From the NCBI GenBank assembly GCA_003452935.1, contig DMMY01000006.1, positions 17,672 through 81,671 on the forward strand: 64,000 bases of DNA, given 5' to 3'. Shown here in pieces: positions 27,501-35,066 of this stretch; positions within the stretch are counted from its first letter, which is position 1; each line of letters begins with the position of its first letter. The stretch comes from Elusimicrobiota bacterium. Its GTDB lineage: Bacteria > Elusimicrobiota > Elusimicrobia > UBA1565 > UBA9628. The notes under the pieces are model-generated. The model was not told where the DNA came from and ran no database searches. It saw nothing but the letters and a program-made list of their open reading frames with translations. Position numbers and translations under genes: made by a program.

Positions 27501-27718
27501 AAGTCACGCAGCGCGTGGAACTGGGCCTCTCGACTTCGAGCGCGAAACTCAAGGGAGCCGTGGCCGAGCACCGGGCCTACATCACGGAGGAACTCCTGGC
27601 CGCCAAACTCATCGAGGGAGACCTCCCGGGAGAGGCCGCGCGCAAGGATTTCGATATCGGCGGCCAACCCGTGGCCGCGGCCCTGCGTCCTGTTTCAGCG
27701 CAAACAGTCGGCGCCTAA
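24539..27718 (+). CDS. ileS: Isoleucyl-tRNA synthetase (divergent, type-2-like)
   Basis: 1059 residues; ligates isoleucine to tRNA-Ile. Class I features: HIGH-equivalent in NPMGVHHAWGRTLKD (about 57-71), editing-domain motifs WTTTPWTLSANTAA and GSGIVHIAPGCGREDH, zinc-type Cys clusters (CPRCGTSL, CWRCKNEI, CKNCGEF, CPKCGQQ), KMSKS-equivalent written KFSKT near 600, anticodon-binding helices (VREIDECLEDVSNWYVRINRRRFW) and a C-terminal domain with LEGLARDLVRHLQVLRKDAGLEVTQRVEL as in type 2 enzymes. The normally seen W-D-T-H-G-L-P segment reads GFDCQGLWLEVEVEKELG. Such NNPMGVHHAWGR enzymes occur in several phyla; I cannot tell if another ileS exists. An internal start at residue 8 is possible. 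Confidence 0.9.
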   Translation: MSHERPVMKPAPAMPRLLEIDRRILEFWKTNCSFDKLRELRRHAPPFRFVDGPITANNPMGVHHAWGRTLKDAFIRYKAMRGFSCRYQNGFDCQGLWLEVEVEKELGFKGKPDIERFGIDNFSRKCRERVEKFSRIQTEQSIRLGQWMDWDHSYYTHTDNNILGIWHFLKICRDNGWLTRKALPMPWCPRCGTSLSEHEMAGSHQEMQHLSVFVHLPLKEDPQRHLLLWTTTPWTLSANTAAAVNPGLEYCEISSPKLKHTLILCKDALHKLKSFSPRVERTFPGQELVGRRYETFFPDFPAQKGVDHKVVAWAEVDAAEGSGIVHIAPGCGREDHALGVEQSLPAISPVDDNGIFLEGFGWLTGRSAEAVADDVAKSLSGAGKLLKSEMYTHSYPVCWRCKNEIIFRLVDEWFIRCEQVKPRLVQAARAVQWMPEHLGKRMEDWLENMGDWCISRKRFWGMPLPFYVCKNCGEFTVAGSREELRALAVDPAAVDSLPEFHKPWIDAVNIRCPKCGQQVPRVVEVGDCWLDAGIVPYSTLGYFTDRPQWEKQFPIEWICEMREQVRLWFYSMLFMGTTISGRAPYEKVLAHERVISEEGTKFSKTGYMIRFDEAVERLGADAMRYLYCGQPVALDLRFGFNLGEIAGRKLCALWNIYVFFTTYAIVDKPDLMADVPDSARQVTDRWLLARTQAMLSAVTKAYESYAAHAVVREIDECLEDVSNWYVRINRRRFWRSGAAQDKAAAYQALHNFIKSTVAALAPIAPFITEEIWQNAVRPLVVDAPESVHHADWPAAPEAWADPGLLERTALVRQVISLALHLREKANIRVRQPLRAILVKGPDQAVQALEEQLGIVESELNVKAIKFISDAQALYVPKLALNIRAAGPVLRGDINKVKALVESASASEMAAMAAKFDAGLPCRVAGHDADLPPEIFTRERGMAPGFEVVDEGDFTVALDTSIDEPLELEGLARDLVRHLQVLRKDAGLEVTQRVELGLSTSSAKLKGAVAEHRAYITEELLAAKLIEGDLPGEAARKDFDIGGQPVAAALRPVSAQTVGA

Positions 27719-27737
27719 GGCTCATTACGAACATGGG

Positions 27738-27762
27738 GCGGGCCGGGTGTCGAACGGCCCGC
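27738..27762 (+). terminator. Hairpin after ileS
   Basis: gcgggccg (27738-27745) pairs with cggcccgc (27755-27762), 9-nt loop, 20 bp after the ileS stop. Only a weak T content follows (AGATATTCTAAAAT). Confidence 0.5.
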
Positions 27763-27782
27763 AGATATTCTAAAATAGCCGT

Positions 27783-27833
27783 ATGAAGACGTTGCACGGT
27801 CCCTTTCGCCCCCCGCGGCTCCCGACATCATGA
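27783..27833 (+). CDS. Possible 16-residue leader peptide
   Basis: ATG at 27783 opens a 16-codon frame (MKTLHGPFRPPRLPTS) whose TGA overlaps the ATG of the next gene (ATGA at 27830-27833). A TAAAAT box (27771-27776) ends 6 nt before it, matching the leaderless promoter pattern elsewhere in the window. It may simply mark the transcript start and couple translation into the downstream gene. Very short, so tentative. Confidence 0.3.
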   Translation: MKTLHGPFRPPRLPTS

Positions 27834-28273
27834 AATTGCCCGCGCATGCGGCCGCCTCCGCGGCATTGAGCGGAGCCGTTTTCGCGGCGACCGGGTCCGC
27901 GACCATGGCCGTCGCGGCCACGCTCAGCGGAATCTTCATAGACCTGGATCACCTCGCCGACTTTCTCATCCTTTCCGGGGAAAAGTTCTCAATACGAGCC
28001 TTCTTCAGGTGGTGCGAGGATATGAAATGGGAGAGAATTTTCCTGCTGCTCCACTCGTTCGAACTCTGGTCGCTCGCGGCGCTTCTGGCTTTTTGGCTGC
28101 GCAATGAATTATTGATCGGTTTGACGCTGGGCGCGGCCGGACACTTGATCCTGGACCAGATAGGAAACCGGAATCTCAAGAACGGACGCCTTTGCGCCTG
28201 GTTCTATTTCCTGTCCTACCGCTGCCGGGTAGGCTTCAGGAGAGCGCTCCTGGTTCATGATCCCGTTGCGTGA
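27830..28273 (+). CDS. Small membrane protein, YdjM/DUF457-like metal-dependent hydrolase fold
   Basis: 147 residues with about four hydrophobic segments. Acidic and His residues follow the DUF457/YdjM pattern: DLDHLADFL near residue 43, LLHSFELW near 78, and AAGHLILDQIGN near 103. Family members are integral-membrane proteins with putative metal-dependent hydrolase activity of unknown substrate. Ends in a basic tail. No convincing partner gene; tRNA-Ser follows after 170 bp. Confidence 0.6.
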   Translation: MKLPAHAAASAALSGAVFAATGSATMAVAATLSGIFIDLDHLADFLILSGEKFSIRAFFRWCEDMKWERIFLLLHSFELWSLAALLAFWLRNELLIGLTLGAAGHLILDQIGNRNLKNGRLCAWFYFLSYRCRVGFRRALLVHDPVA

Positions 28274-28362
28274 CCGACTCGACCCGCAAAGCTTCCGGTG
28301 ATGATAATCACGCGAAACCATCCGCGGTCTCTTTGGACGCGCAAAAAACCAAGCTGTTAAAT

Positions 28363-28389
28363 AAGTTCCGAAAGTTCACGTCAGGCACC
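28363..28389. repeat. Single arm of the 60708-60799 inverted-repeat element
   Basis: 27 bp matching 60772-60798 at 24 positions (aagtt...aaagttcacgtc.ggcacc). The opposite arm is missing nearby, so this is a degraded or solo half-element just upstream of tRNA-Ser. Confidence 0.65.
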
Positions 28390-28444
28390 ACATATTGCGG
28401 AAGCTGGGGGAAATAGAGGATAATAAGAGCCGGCGTTCAATTTT

Positions 28445-28535
28445 GGAGAGGTGGCCGAGCGGCTTAAGGCGACGGTTTGCTAAACCGTTGTATCTGTGCA
28501 AACGGGTACCGAGGGTTCGAATCCCTCCCTCTCCG
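28445..28535 (+). tRNA. tRNA-Ser (anticodon GCT)
   Basis: 91 nt with a long variable arm as expected for Ser: acceptor GGAGAGG/CCTCTCC, anticodon stem ACGGT/ACCGT with loop TTGCTAA (GCT at 28479-28481), T-arm GAGGG-TTCGAAT-CCCTC, discriminator G. CCA is not encoded, unlike the tRNA-Ile in this window. Confidence 0.96.
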
Positions 28536-28546
28536 TACAATTTTAC

Positions 28547-31500
28547 ATGACCGCGATGGCAGAGGACGCGAATCCAGGACTGAGGGCATCCGGCCTCGGC
28601 GTCGTGGGCGATATCCCCTGGGGGACTCACTTTTGCCAGTTCTATCAAAGCAAGGATGACTTGCTTGACATCCTGGTCCCTTACCTCAAAGCGGGATTGG
28701 AGAACAATGAATTCTGCATGTGGGTCGTCTCCGAGCCCCTTGGCGAATCCGAAGCCAAGGCCGCCCTGCGCCAAGCCGTCCCCCAGCTAGATCGCTATCT
28801 CAGCCAAGGCCAGCTGGAAATCATCCCGCATACGGCTTGGTATCTCATAGACGGCGTCTTTGAATCCCGGCGCGTCCTCGCGGGCTGGGCGGAGAAACTC
28901 CAGAAAGGCCTGGCCAAAGGATATGACGGTTTGAGACTGACAGGAAACACTCTTTGGCTGGAAAGCAAGGACTGGAGCGATTTCGTGGCGTACGAAGCCG
29001 AAGTGGACCGGGTCATTTCTGACCGCCGCATGATCGCCCTTTGCACTTATTCGCTTGGCGCATGCTCGGCGACCGAGATCATCGACGTGGTCAACAACCA
29101 CCAATTCGCCCTGGCCCGGCGCGACGGCTGCTGGGAGCTCGTCGAAAGCGCGGCGCGCAGGCAAGCCACCCAGTCGCTGCGCGCCAGCGAGGCCCGGCTG
29201 CGCCAATTGAACCGAACCCTCACCGCGCTTAGGAACAGCAACAAGGCCCTGGCGCGCGCCGCTGACGAAGCGGAGTATCTCAAGGAAGTCTGCCGCATCG
29301 TGCAGCAGGACTGCGGCCATGCCATGGCGTGGATAGGGTATGCGCACGACGACGCTGGCAAGACCGTCCGCTCCGTGGCGTGCGCCGGCTTGGACGAAGG
29401 CTATCTCGAATCAGCCCGGATCACCTGGGCGGACACGGAGCGCGGCCGCGGCCCCACGGGCACCGCCATCCGGACCGGCAAGCCGCAGGGCTGCGCGAAC
29501 ACGCTCACGGACCCGATTTTCGCTCCCTGGCGGGCGGAAGCCGCAAAACGCGGCTACGCATCATCCCTGGTACTGCCCTTGCTGGACCGCGGCCGCGCTT
29601 TCGGGGCTCTGACCATTTACTCCAAAGAACCGGGGGCATTCGCGCAGGACCAAGCGCGAGCGCTCTCGGATTTGGCCGACGACGTGGCCTCGGGAATAAT
29701 GACCCTCCGCCTGCGCGCCGAGCGCGAGCGGGCCGAGGCGGTCATTGCGCAAAGCCTGCGCCGGTTCGAACTGCTCGCGCAGACCGCGGGCGAGCTCCTG
29801 CGCAGCCCGGACCCGCAGAAGAGCGTGGAATCCCTCTGCCGCAAGGTAATGGAGCATCTGGACTGCCACGTATTCTTCAACTTCCTCTCCGAGCCCGAAA
29901 AAGACCCGGGATCGGACTGCCCAGGCGCGCGGCTGCATCTCAACGCCTGCGCGGGCATCCCGGAAAGCGAGGCCCGCAAGATCGAATGGCTGGACTATGG
30001 CGCCGCGATCTGCGGGCGCGCGGCAAGAGACGCCTGCCGGATCGTGGCCGAGCGCATCTCGACTACGCCCGACCCGCGCGCGGAGCTGGTCAAGTCCTAC
30101 GGCATCAAGGCCTACGCCAGTCACCCGCTCCTGGGAATCGAAGGCGAGGTCATCGGCACCCTCTCTTTCGGCACGCGCAGCCGGGAGACCTTCAGCCCCG
30201 ACGACCTCTCGCTGATGCAGGCCGTCGCCGACCAGGTCGCCACGGCCATGGTCAGAACAAAAGGGGAGCGGCAGCTCCGGCAGGCCAAGGAGGACTGGGA
30301 ACGGACGTTCGATGCGGTGCCGGACTTGATCTCGATCCTCGACAAGGACAGCCGGATCGTCCAAGTGAACCGGGCCATGGCCGAGCGCCTGGCCATCTCC
30401 CCCGAGCAATGCGTCGGCAAACCGTGCCACGAGGCGGTTCACGGGCTGGCTCGGCCTCCGGCGTCATGCCCTCATATCCTGACCTGCCGGGACGGCAAAC
30501 CGCATACCGCCGAAATACGCGAGGAACGCCTGGACGGCGATTTTTTGGTGAGCACCACGCCCCTGCTCGACAGCCAGGGACGCAAGACCGGAGCCGTGCA
30601 CGTGGCCCGCGACATCACCGAACGCAAACGCGCCGAAGCCGAGATGGCGCGCCTAGCCGCCTTTCCCCTGCACAACCCGAACCCCGTCGCGGAGACGGAC
30701 GCCGACGGCCGCATCCATCTGCTCAATCCCGCGGCCGAGACGCTCCTACCCGACCTGCGGCAAAAGGGGAGAGCGCATCCCTGGCTGCAGGATTGGGAAG
30801 CGGTCATCGCGGAGCTGCGCAGCGACCCGAAGCGCACCATCTTGAGGGACATCGCCATAGGCGGGCGTTCGTACGAACAGTCGCTGCGGCTGATCGTGCA
30901 GACCGGGCATGTCCATATCTACGGCCAGGATATAACCGCGCGCAAGCAGGCCGAGGCCGCCCTGCAAGAATTAAACAACGAGCTTGAACAAAAAGTCGAG
31001 GAACGCACGAAAGGCATCAGGGAAGCCGAAGCGGAGAAGCTCAAGCTGCGGACGCAGTTCCTGCAGGCGCAGAAGATGGAGGCGGTGGGATTGCTCGCCT
31101 CGGGCATAGCCCACGACTTCAACAACGTCCTGACCACGATCAACGGAAACAACTATTTCCTGCTCGACGGCCTCAAGTCGGGCGATCCCTTGCGCTCCTG
31201 CAGCCTGGAGATCAAGCGCGCCACCGAGATGGCCGCGGCGCTCAACCATCAGCTCCTGGCCGTGGGCCGCGTGCAGGCCGCGCAGCCGCGCGTGCTCGAC
31301 GCCAACAGCGCCATCATCGCGATGACGAAGCTGCTGCGCCGTCTGGTGGGCGAGAACATCGAGACCAGACTGGAGCCATATTCCGGCCTATGGCCGATCG
31401 TCATGGACAGCGGACAGCTGGAGCAGATCGTCTTGAACCTGGCGGTCAACGCCCGCGACGCCATGCCCCGGGGCGGACAGCTTTCAGTCTTGACCAAGAA

Positions 31501-32197
31501 CGTCATGGCCCGGGAAGGCCGCAGCCCCGATCCCAAGATCGCCCTGCCGCCGGGCCAATACGTCATGTTGGAGGTGCGAGACACGGGCATCGGCATGAGT
31601 CCTGACCTCCAGCGGCGGATATTCGAGCCGTTTTTCACCACCAAGGAGCCCGGCCGGGGCACGGGCCTGGGCCTTTCCACGGTCATGAGCATCGTCGAGC
31701 AGAGCCGCGGCCACATCTCGGTCGAAAGCGAACCCGCCCGCGGAACGAGGTTCCGAATTTATCTGCCTCGGGCCGCGGAGGACGCCGCGGCGCCCTGCAA
31801 CCAGCCCGCGTCGCAAACCAGCCGCGGCGGCAGCGAGACCGTCCTGGTCGTCGAGGACAACGACGGCTTGCGGGCCATCATCAAGAAGGCCTTGCACGAA
31901 AAGGGCTACCGGGTATTCGCCGCCGGCAACGGCGAGTCGGCCCTGGCCCTTAGCCGCAAGCACCACAAGGCCATCCATCTCCTGCTTTCCGACCTCGTCT
32001 TGCCCGACTGCGACGGCGCGGAGCTGGCCCAAGACCTCCTGAGCGCCCGGCCGGAATTGAAGATCGTCTTCATGTCGGGCTATCCCGGCAGCGTGCTGAG
32101 CAACGCCTCGGATCTGACGAAATTCGACTTCATCGAGAAGCCTTTCTCGCCGGATATGCTTCTGGGCACGGTGCGCCGGGCCCTGGATGCCCGCTGA
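28547..32197 (+). CDS. MEDS-GAF-PAS hybrid histidine kinase with receiver domain
   Basis: 1216 residues, no membrane helices: a cytoplasmic sensor kinase. Order: N-terminal MEDS/DcmR-like sensory domain (about 15-190; IPWGTHFCQFYQSKDDLLDIL), two GAF domains (about 250-390 and 420-570; GPTGTAIRTGKPQGCANT, SHPLLGIEGEVIGTLSFGTR), PAS (about 580-700; FDAVPDLISILDKDSRIVQVN), a second PAS-like region, a coiled coil, HisKA with phospho-His in GIAHDFNNVL (about 853), HATPase (EQIVLNLAVNARDAMP, DTGIGMS, FFTTKEPGRGTGLGLS) and a C-terminal receiver (VVEDNDG, LLSDLVLPDCDG, EKPF). Receiver-tailed kinases of this type usually relay to an Hpt or regulator elsewhere. Start at the first ATG after tRNA-Ser; a TACAAT sits 5 nt before it. 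Frame upstream of this lies in the tRNA. Confidence 0.9.
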   Translation: MTAMAEDANPGLRASGLGVVGDIPWGTHFCQFYQSKDDLLDILVPYLKAGLENNEFCMWVVSEPLGESEAKAALRQAVPQLDRYLSQGQLEIIPHTAWYLIDGVFESRRVLAGWAEKLQKGLAKGYDGLRLTGNTLWLESKDWSDFVAYEAEVDRVISDRRMIALCTYSLGACSATEIIDVVNNHQFALARRDGCWELVESAARRQATQSLRASEARLRQLNRTLTALRNSNKALARAADEAEYLKEVCRIVQQDCGHAMAWIGYAHDDAGKTVRSVACAGLDEGYLESARITWADTERGRGPTGTAIRTGKPQGCANTLTDPIFAPWRAEAAKRGYASSLVLPLLDRGRAFGALTIYSKEPGAFAQDQARALSDLADDVASGIMTLRLRAERERAEAVIAQSLRRFELLAQTAGELLRSPDPQKSVESLCRKVMEHLDCHVFFNFLSEPEKDPGSDCPGARLHLNACAGIPESEARKIEWLDYGAAICGRAARDACRIVAERISTTPDPRAELVKSYGIKAYASHPLLGIEGEVIGTLSFGTRSRETFSPDDLSLMQAVADQVATAMVRTKGERQLRQAKEDWERTFDAVPDLISILDKDSRIVQVNRAMAERLAISPEQCVGKPCHEAVHGLARPPASCPHILTCRDGKPHTAEIREERLDGDFLVSTTPLLDSQGRKTGAVHVARDITERKRAEAEMARLAAFPLHNPNPVAETDADGRIHLLNPAAETLLPDLRQKGRAHPWLQDWEAVIAELRSDPKRTILRDIAIGGRSYEQSLRLIVQTGHVHIYGQDITARKQAEAALQELNNELEQKVEERTKGIREAEAEKLKLRTQFLQAQKMEAVGLLASGIAHDFNNVLTTINGNNYFLLDGLKSGDPLRSCSLEIKRATEMAAALNHQLLAVGRVQAAQPRVLDANSAIIAMTKLLRRLVGENIETRLEPYSGLWPIVMDSGQLEQIVLNLAVNARDAMPRGGQLSVLTKNVMAREGRSPDPKIALPPGQYVMLEVRDTGIGMSPDLQRRIFEPFFTTKEPGRGTGLGLSTVMSIVEQSRGHISVESEPARGTRFRIYLPRAAEDAAAPCNQPASQTSRGGSETVLVVEDNDGLRAIIKKALHEKGYRVFAAGNGESALALSRKHHKAIHLLLSDLVLPDCDGAELAQDLLSARPELKIVFMSGYPGSVLSNASDLTKFDFIEKPFSPDMLLGTVRRALDAR

Positions 32198-32198
32198 C

Positions 32199-34253
32199 CT
32201 AACGCCGCCTTTTGCCGGATTTCTTGGCCGCAGGGGCCGCGCCGAAAAAATCCGAAAGCTCGTCCATGGACCGCAATCGACGGCAGGAAGGCAACGCCTG
32301 AAGGAAAGCCTCGCCGTAGCGCTTGCGCAGGATGCGCGAGTCCAGAATGACCACGGCGCCGCGGTCGCTCGCGGCGCGGATCAGGCGGCCGAAGCCTTGC
32401 CGAAGCTTCATGACGGCGCGAGGCAGACTCCAGCATTCGAAGTAGGATCGCCCGAACGACTCGTGCCAGCGCCGCCGCGCCTCCTCCACGGGAGAGGCGA
32501 AGTTGGGGAAAGGAAGCTTGGCCAGGACCACGCAGGAAAGGGCCGCGCCCGGCACGTCCACGCCCTGCCAGAAGGTGTCCACGCCCAGAAGCACCGCGTT
32601 GCCCGCGGCGATAAAGTCGCTTAAGAGCGCCTCGTTGCCCGAAGCGCCCTGCACCCACACGGGCCGCCCCTTGATCCTGCGCCGGATAAGGCCGTGAACC
32701 TTGCGCAGCATTTTCCAGCTCGAGAAAAGAAGAAAGACCCCGCCCGGAATCCTGGGAATCAGGTCCCGGCACCGGTCCGCGACCGCCTCGGCATAAGCCT
32801 CGTCATCCGACGGCTCGGGCAGATCGTCCATGACCAGGAGCGCGGCCTGGTCCCGATAGTCGAAGGGGGAATCCAGGACCAGCTCCCGCGCGCCCACGAA
32901 GCCCACCTGGGACTTGAACTCGCCCAGGCCCCGACCCGAGGAAAGCGTGGCCGAGGTCATGATGACCGGGATATCCTGGCCCAAAAGTTTTTCCTCCAGG
33001 CGTCCGGACACGTCGAGAGGAACGGCGCGCAGTTCAAAGCCGAAATTCCGGGACGCGCCGGCGGCCAAGGAGCCGCCGCCCCCGGAGGGCGGCCGTTCTC
33101 CTTTCCCGCAGGGGGCGCCCAAGGGAAACCATTCCACCCAACGCGCCGTTTCGAGGGATCGCTCGCCCAGCAATTCGCGCAAATCCTGACGCAGGGCTGC
33201 GATCCGGGCCCGCAAGGCCAGGGCCTCGATTTCGTCCTCCTCGTCCGGGCACAGGCGCAGGACCTGCCCGACGCTTTTCTCCAGTTCCGGCAGAGTCTCC
33301 GGCTCCAGCTGCTCGATAGGCTCGTCGAGAAGCCTGCCGCCGGATTCGGCTGAATTTTCCAAAAATCCGCGCCCGGCCGCGATCCGCCTCAAAAATCCGG
33401 CGGACTCCTCGGCGCAGCGCGCCGCGCAACGCTGGGCCTCGGCCAAGGACCCGTCCCCATCCCCGCAGCGCGAAGCGACGCGGCGCGCCAAGGCCGCGGT
33501 TTCATCGCAAAGGCGCAAAAACCTCCCCGGAGTCACGGCCACGCCGAAATGCCCGGCCGCGACCTCGCCGAACGTATGGGCCTCGTCGACGACCAGGGCG
33601 TCGGCGGGAGGAAGACGGGCCCCGGACAAAAGCAAGGCGTGGTTGATCACCAGGACCTGGGCCTTTTCCGCGCGCTCCCGGTCCCGGCGATAAAGGCAGC
33701 GTCCGCAAAAACGGCCTTTCTCCCCGCAGAGTTCGGGGTCGCGGCAGATGCGGCGCCAGAGTCCCTGGGCGACGAGATGAGGCAGGCGGGAGCGGTGCCC
33801 CGAGGTCGCGCTCCTGGCCCACCGCGCGAGCTCCTCCAGCATCGGGACCGAGGAGCTCGAGAAAAGCCCCGGTTCCTGGCAGAGCCTTTCGAGCCGGCGC
33901 ACGCAGAGATAGTTGTCGGCGCCCATGAGCAGAGCGTAGCGCAGAGGGTGCCCCAGGCTCTTGAGCACGCGCGCCGTGACCGGAAGTTCCCGGTCGAGAA
34001 TCTGCTCCTGAAGGGCGCGCGTGTGGGTCGAAACCATCAAGCGCCGATCATGGCCGACCGCCCAAAGCGCGCCGGGGATGAGATAGGCCAGGGACTTGCC
34101 CACGCCCGTGCCCGCCTCGACGGCCAAGCCGCGCCCCTGCTCCAAGGTCTCCATGACCGCGGCCGCCATGCGAACCTGCTGAGGCCTGAGTTCGTAGCGG
34201 AGCGCGGCTTGGGCCAGGGCTCCGTCGCTCGCGAAAAGCTCCTCAACGGTCAT
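32199..34253 (-). CDS. dinG: DinG/XPD-type ATP-dependent DNA helicase
   Basis: 684 residues, superfamily 2 helicase acting 5' to 3' on damaged or structured DNA. Walker A VEAGTGVGKSLAYLIPG (about 40-56), DEAH box VVDEAHTFGEVAAGHFG (about 221), and Cys residues in the iron-sulfur arrangement of XPD/DinG (YLCVRRLERLC and CGEKGRFCGRCLYRR). C-terminal helicase motifs ILTSATL-like (VIMTSATLSSGRG), FLLFSSWKML and MKLRQGFGRLIRAASDRGAVVILDSR. Ends 1 bp from the stop of the convergent kinase gene, so the two transcripts meet tail to tail. Confidence 0.92.
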   Translation of the reverse strand: MTVEELFASDGALAQAALRYELRPQQVRMAAAVMETLEQGRGLAVEAGTGVGKSLAYLIPGALWAVGHDRRLMVSTHTRALQEQILDRELPVTARVLKSLGHPLRYALLMGADNYLCVRRLERLCQEPGLFSSSSVPMLEELARWARSATSGHRSRLPHLVAQGLWRRICRDPELCGEKGRFCGRCLYRRDRERAEKAQVLVINHALLLSGARLPPADALVVDEAHTFGEVAAGHFGVAVTPGRFLRLCDETAALARRVASRCGDGDGSLAEAQRCAARCAEESAGFLRRIAAGRGFLENSAESGGRLLDEPIEQLEPETLPELEKSVGQVLRLCPDEEDEIEALALRARIAALRQDLRELLGERSLETARWVEWFPLGAPCGKGERPPSGGGGSLAAGASRNFGFELRAVPLDVSGRLEEKLLGQDIPVIMTSATLSSGRGLGEFKSQVGFVGARELVLDSPFDYRDQAALLVMDDLPEPSDDEAYAEAVADRCRDLIPRIPGGVFLLFSSWKMLRKVHGLIRRRIKGRPVWVQGASGNEALLSDFIAAGNAVLLGVDTFWQGVDVPGAALSCVVLAKLPFPNFASPVEEARRRWHESFGRSYFECWSLPRAVMKLRQGFGRLIRAASDRGAVVILDSRILRKRYGEAFLQALPSCRRLRSMDELSDFFGAAPAAKKSGKRRR

Positions 34254-34334
34254 AAACCAGCCGGAGCAGCCTCATTGGGATATTATAACACAGCGCTTCG
34301 GGCGAAGAGGACTGCTTGGTTTTCTTGGATAAAA

Positions 34335-34363
34335 TTGCATTTCGCCGAGGGAAATGTTATATT
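34335..34363 (+). promoter_or_regulatory. Promoter upstream of the methyltransferase gene
   Basis: TTGCAT (34335-34340), 17 bp, TATATT (34358-34363). Start codon 55 nt further on, so this transcript would have a real leader, unlike most in the window. A TATAAT on the other strand (34282-34287) probably serves dinG. Confidence 0.45.
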
Positions 34364-34418
34364 GCCACCATATAAAATCCTTCCTAGTTCGCGTCTCTCG
34401 GCGGCGAAAATCTCGATC

Positions 34419-35066
34419 ATGAACACGCCAACCAATGATTTCCTCGAGATGTTTCGCGCTTACGGCGGCATAGGCCGGGGCAGCCTGTTTTTTTGTTATA
34501 GGTGGCTGGTCTTTTCTCATCAAACCGTCTCCAGCGCGGTCCCTGAAAGCGGGCTGATCTATGATCTGGGCTGCGGCTACGGGATTTTCAGCGTGTATTT
34601 GGCGCTCAAATGCCGCCTCAGACGAATTATGGCCGTGGATTTATCGCGAATCCGGACAAGCTCAGGCGCAAGGGCCGCGCGCGCCTTGAACCTCGACAAC
34701 ATCTCATTCGTAAGAGAAGATATTTTCAAAATCAATCTGCAGCCCGCCCAAGCCGTGATCCTCAACGATTTCCTGCACCACTTGCCCTCATGGTCCGATC
34801 AAAAGAAATTGCTGACGAACGCCTGCGCGGCCCTCGAGCCGGGGGGGAGACTGATCATCGTCGACGTGGCGCCCCGGCCCGCCTGGAAACATGGGCTCGG
34901 CTGGCTGGTGGATCATATTCTCTACTTCGGCGACGACATCTGTTACCCCGAGCAAGGAGAGTTGACGGCTTTTCTGGAAGACCATGGGATCAGAGGGATC
35001 AGCGTCCGCCCCATTCATGCCGGAAGGCCTTATGCCAACGTGCTGTACGTGGGCACCAAACAATGA
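34419..35066 (+). CDS. SAM-dependent class I methyltransferase
   Basis: 215 residues from ATG at 34419. Rossmann motifs: glycine-rich LIYDLGCGYGIFSVYLAL (about 45-62), acidic end of strand 2 MAVDLSRIR, motif DIFKINLQPAQAVILNDFLHHLP, and post-I LEPGGRLIIVDVAP. The HHLP/IVDV pattern is common in methyltransferases acting on small molecules or lipids. Overlaps the following GT39-like gene by 4 bp, so it is probably a modifying enzyme of the same glycan or lipid pathway. No clear ribosome site; an in-frame TTG further upstream is possible. Confidence 0.8.
   Translation: MNTPTNDFLEMFRAYGGIGRGSLFFCYRWLVFSHQTVSSAVPESGLIYDLGCGYGIFSVYLALKCRLRRIMAVDLSRIRTSSGARAARALNLDNISFVREDIFKINLQPAQAVILNDFLHHLPSWSDQKKLLTNACAALEPGGRLIIVDVAPRPAWKHGLGWLVDHILYFGDDICYPEQGELTAFLEDHGIRGISVRPIHAGRPYANVLYVGTKQ

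Noticed and set aside
29329..30987. 552-residue plus-strand frame inside the hybrid kinase gene
   Set aside because: Different frame of the kinase; Arg/Gly/Ala-rich without domains, while the kinase frame carries all catalytic motifs.
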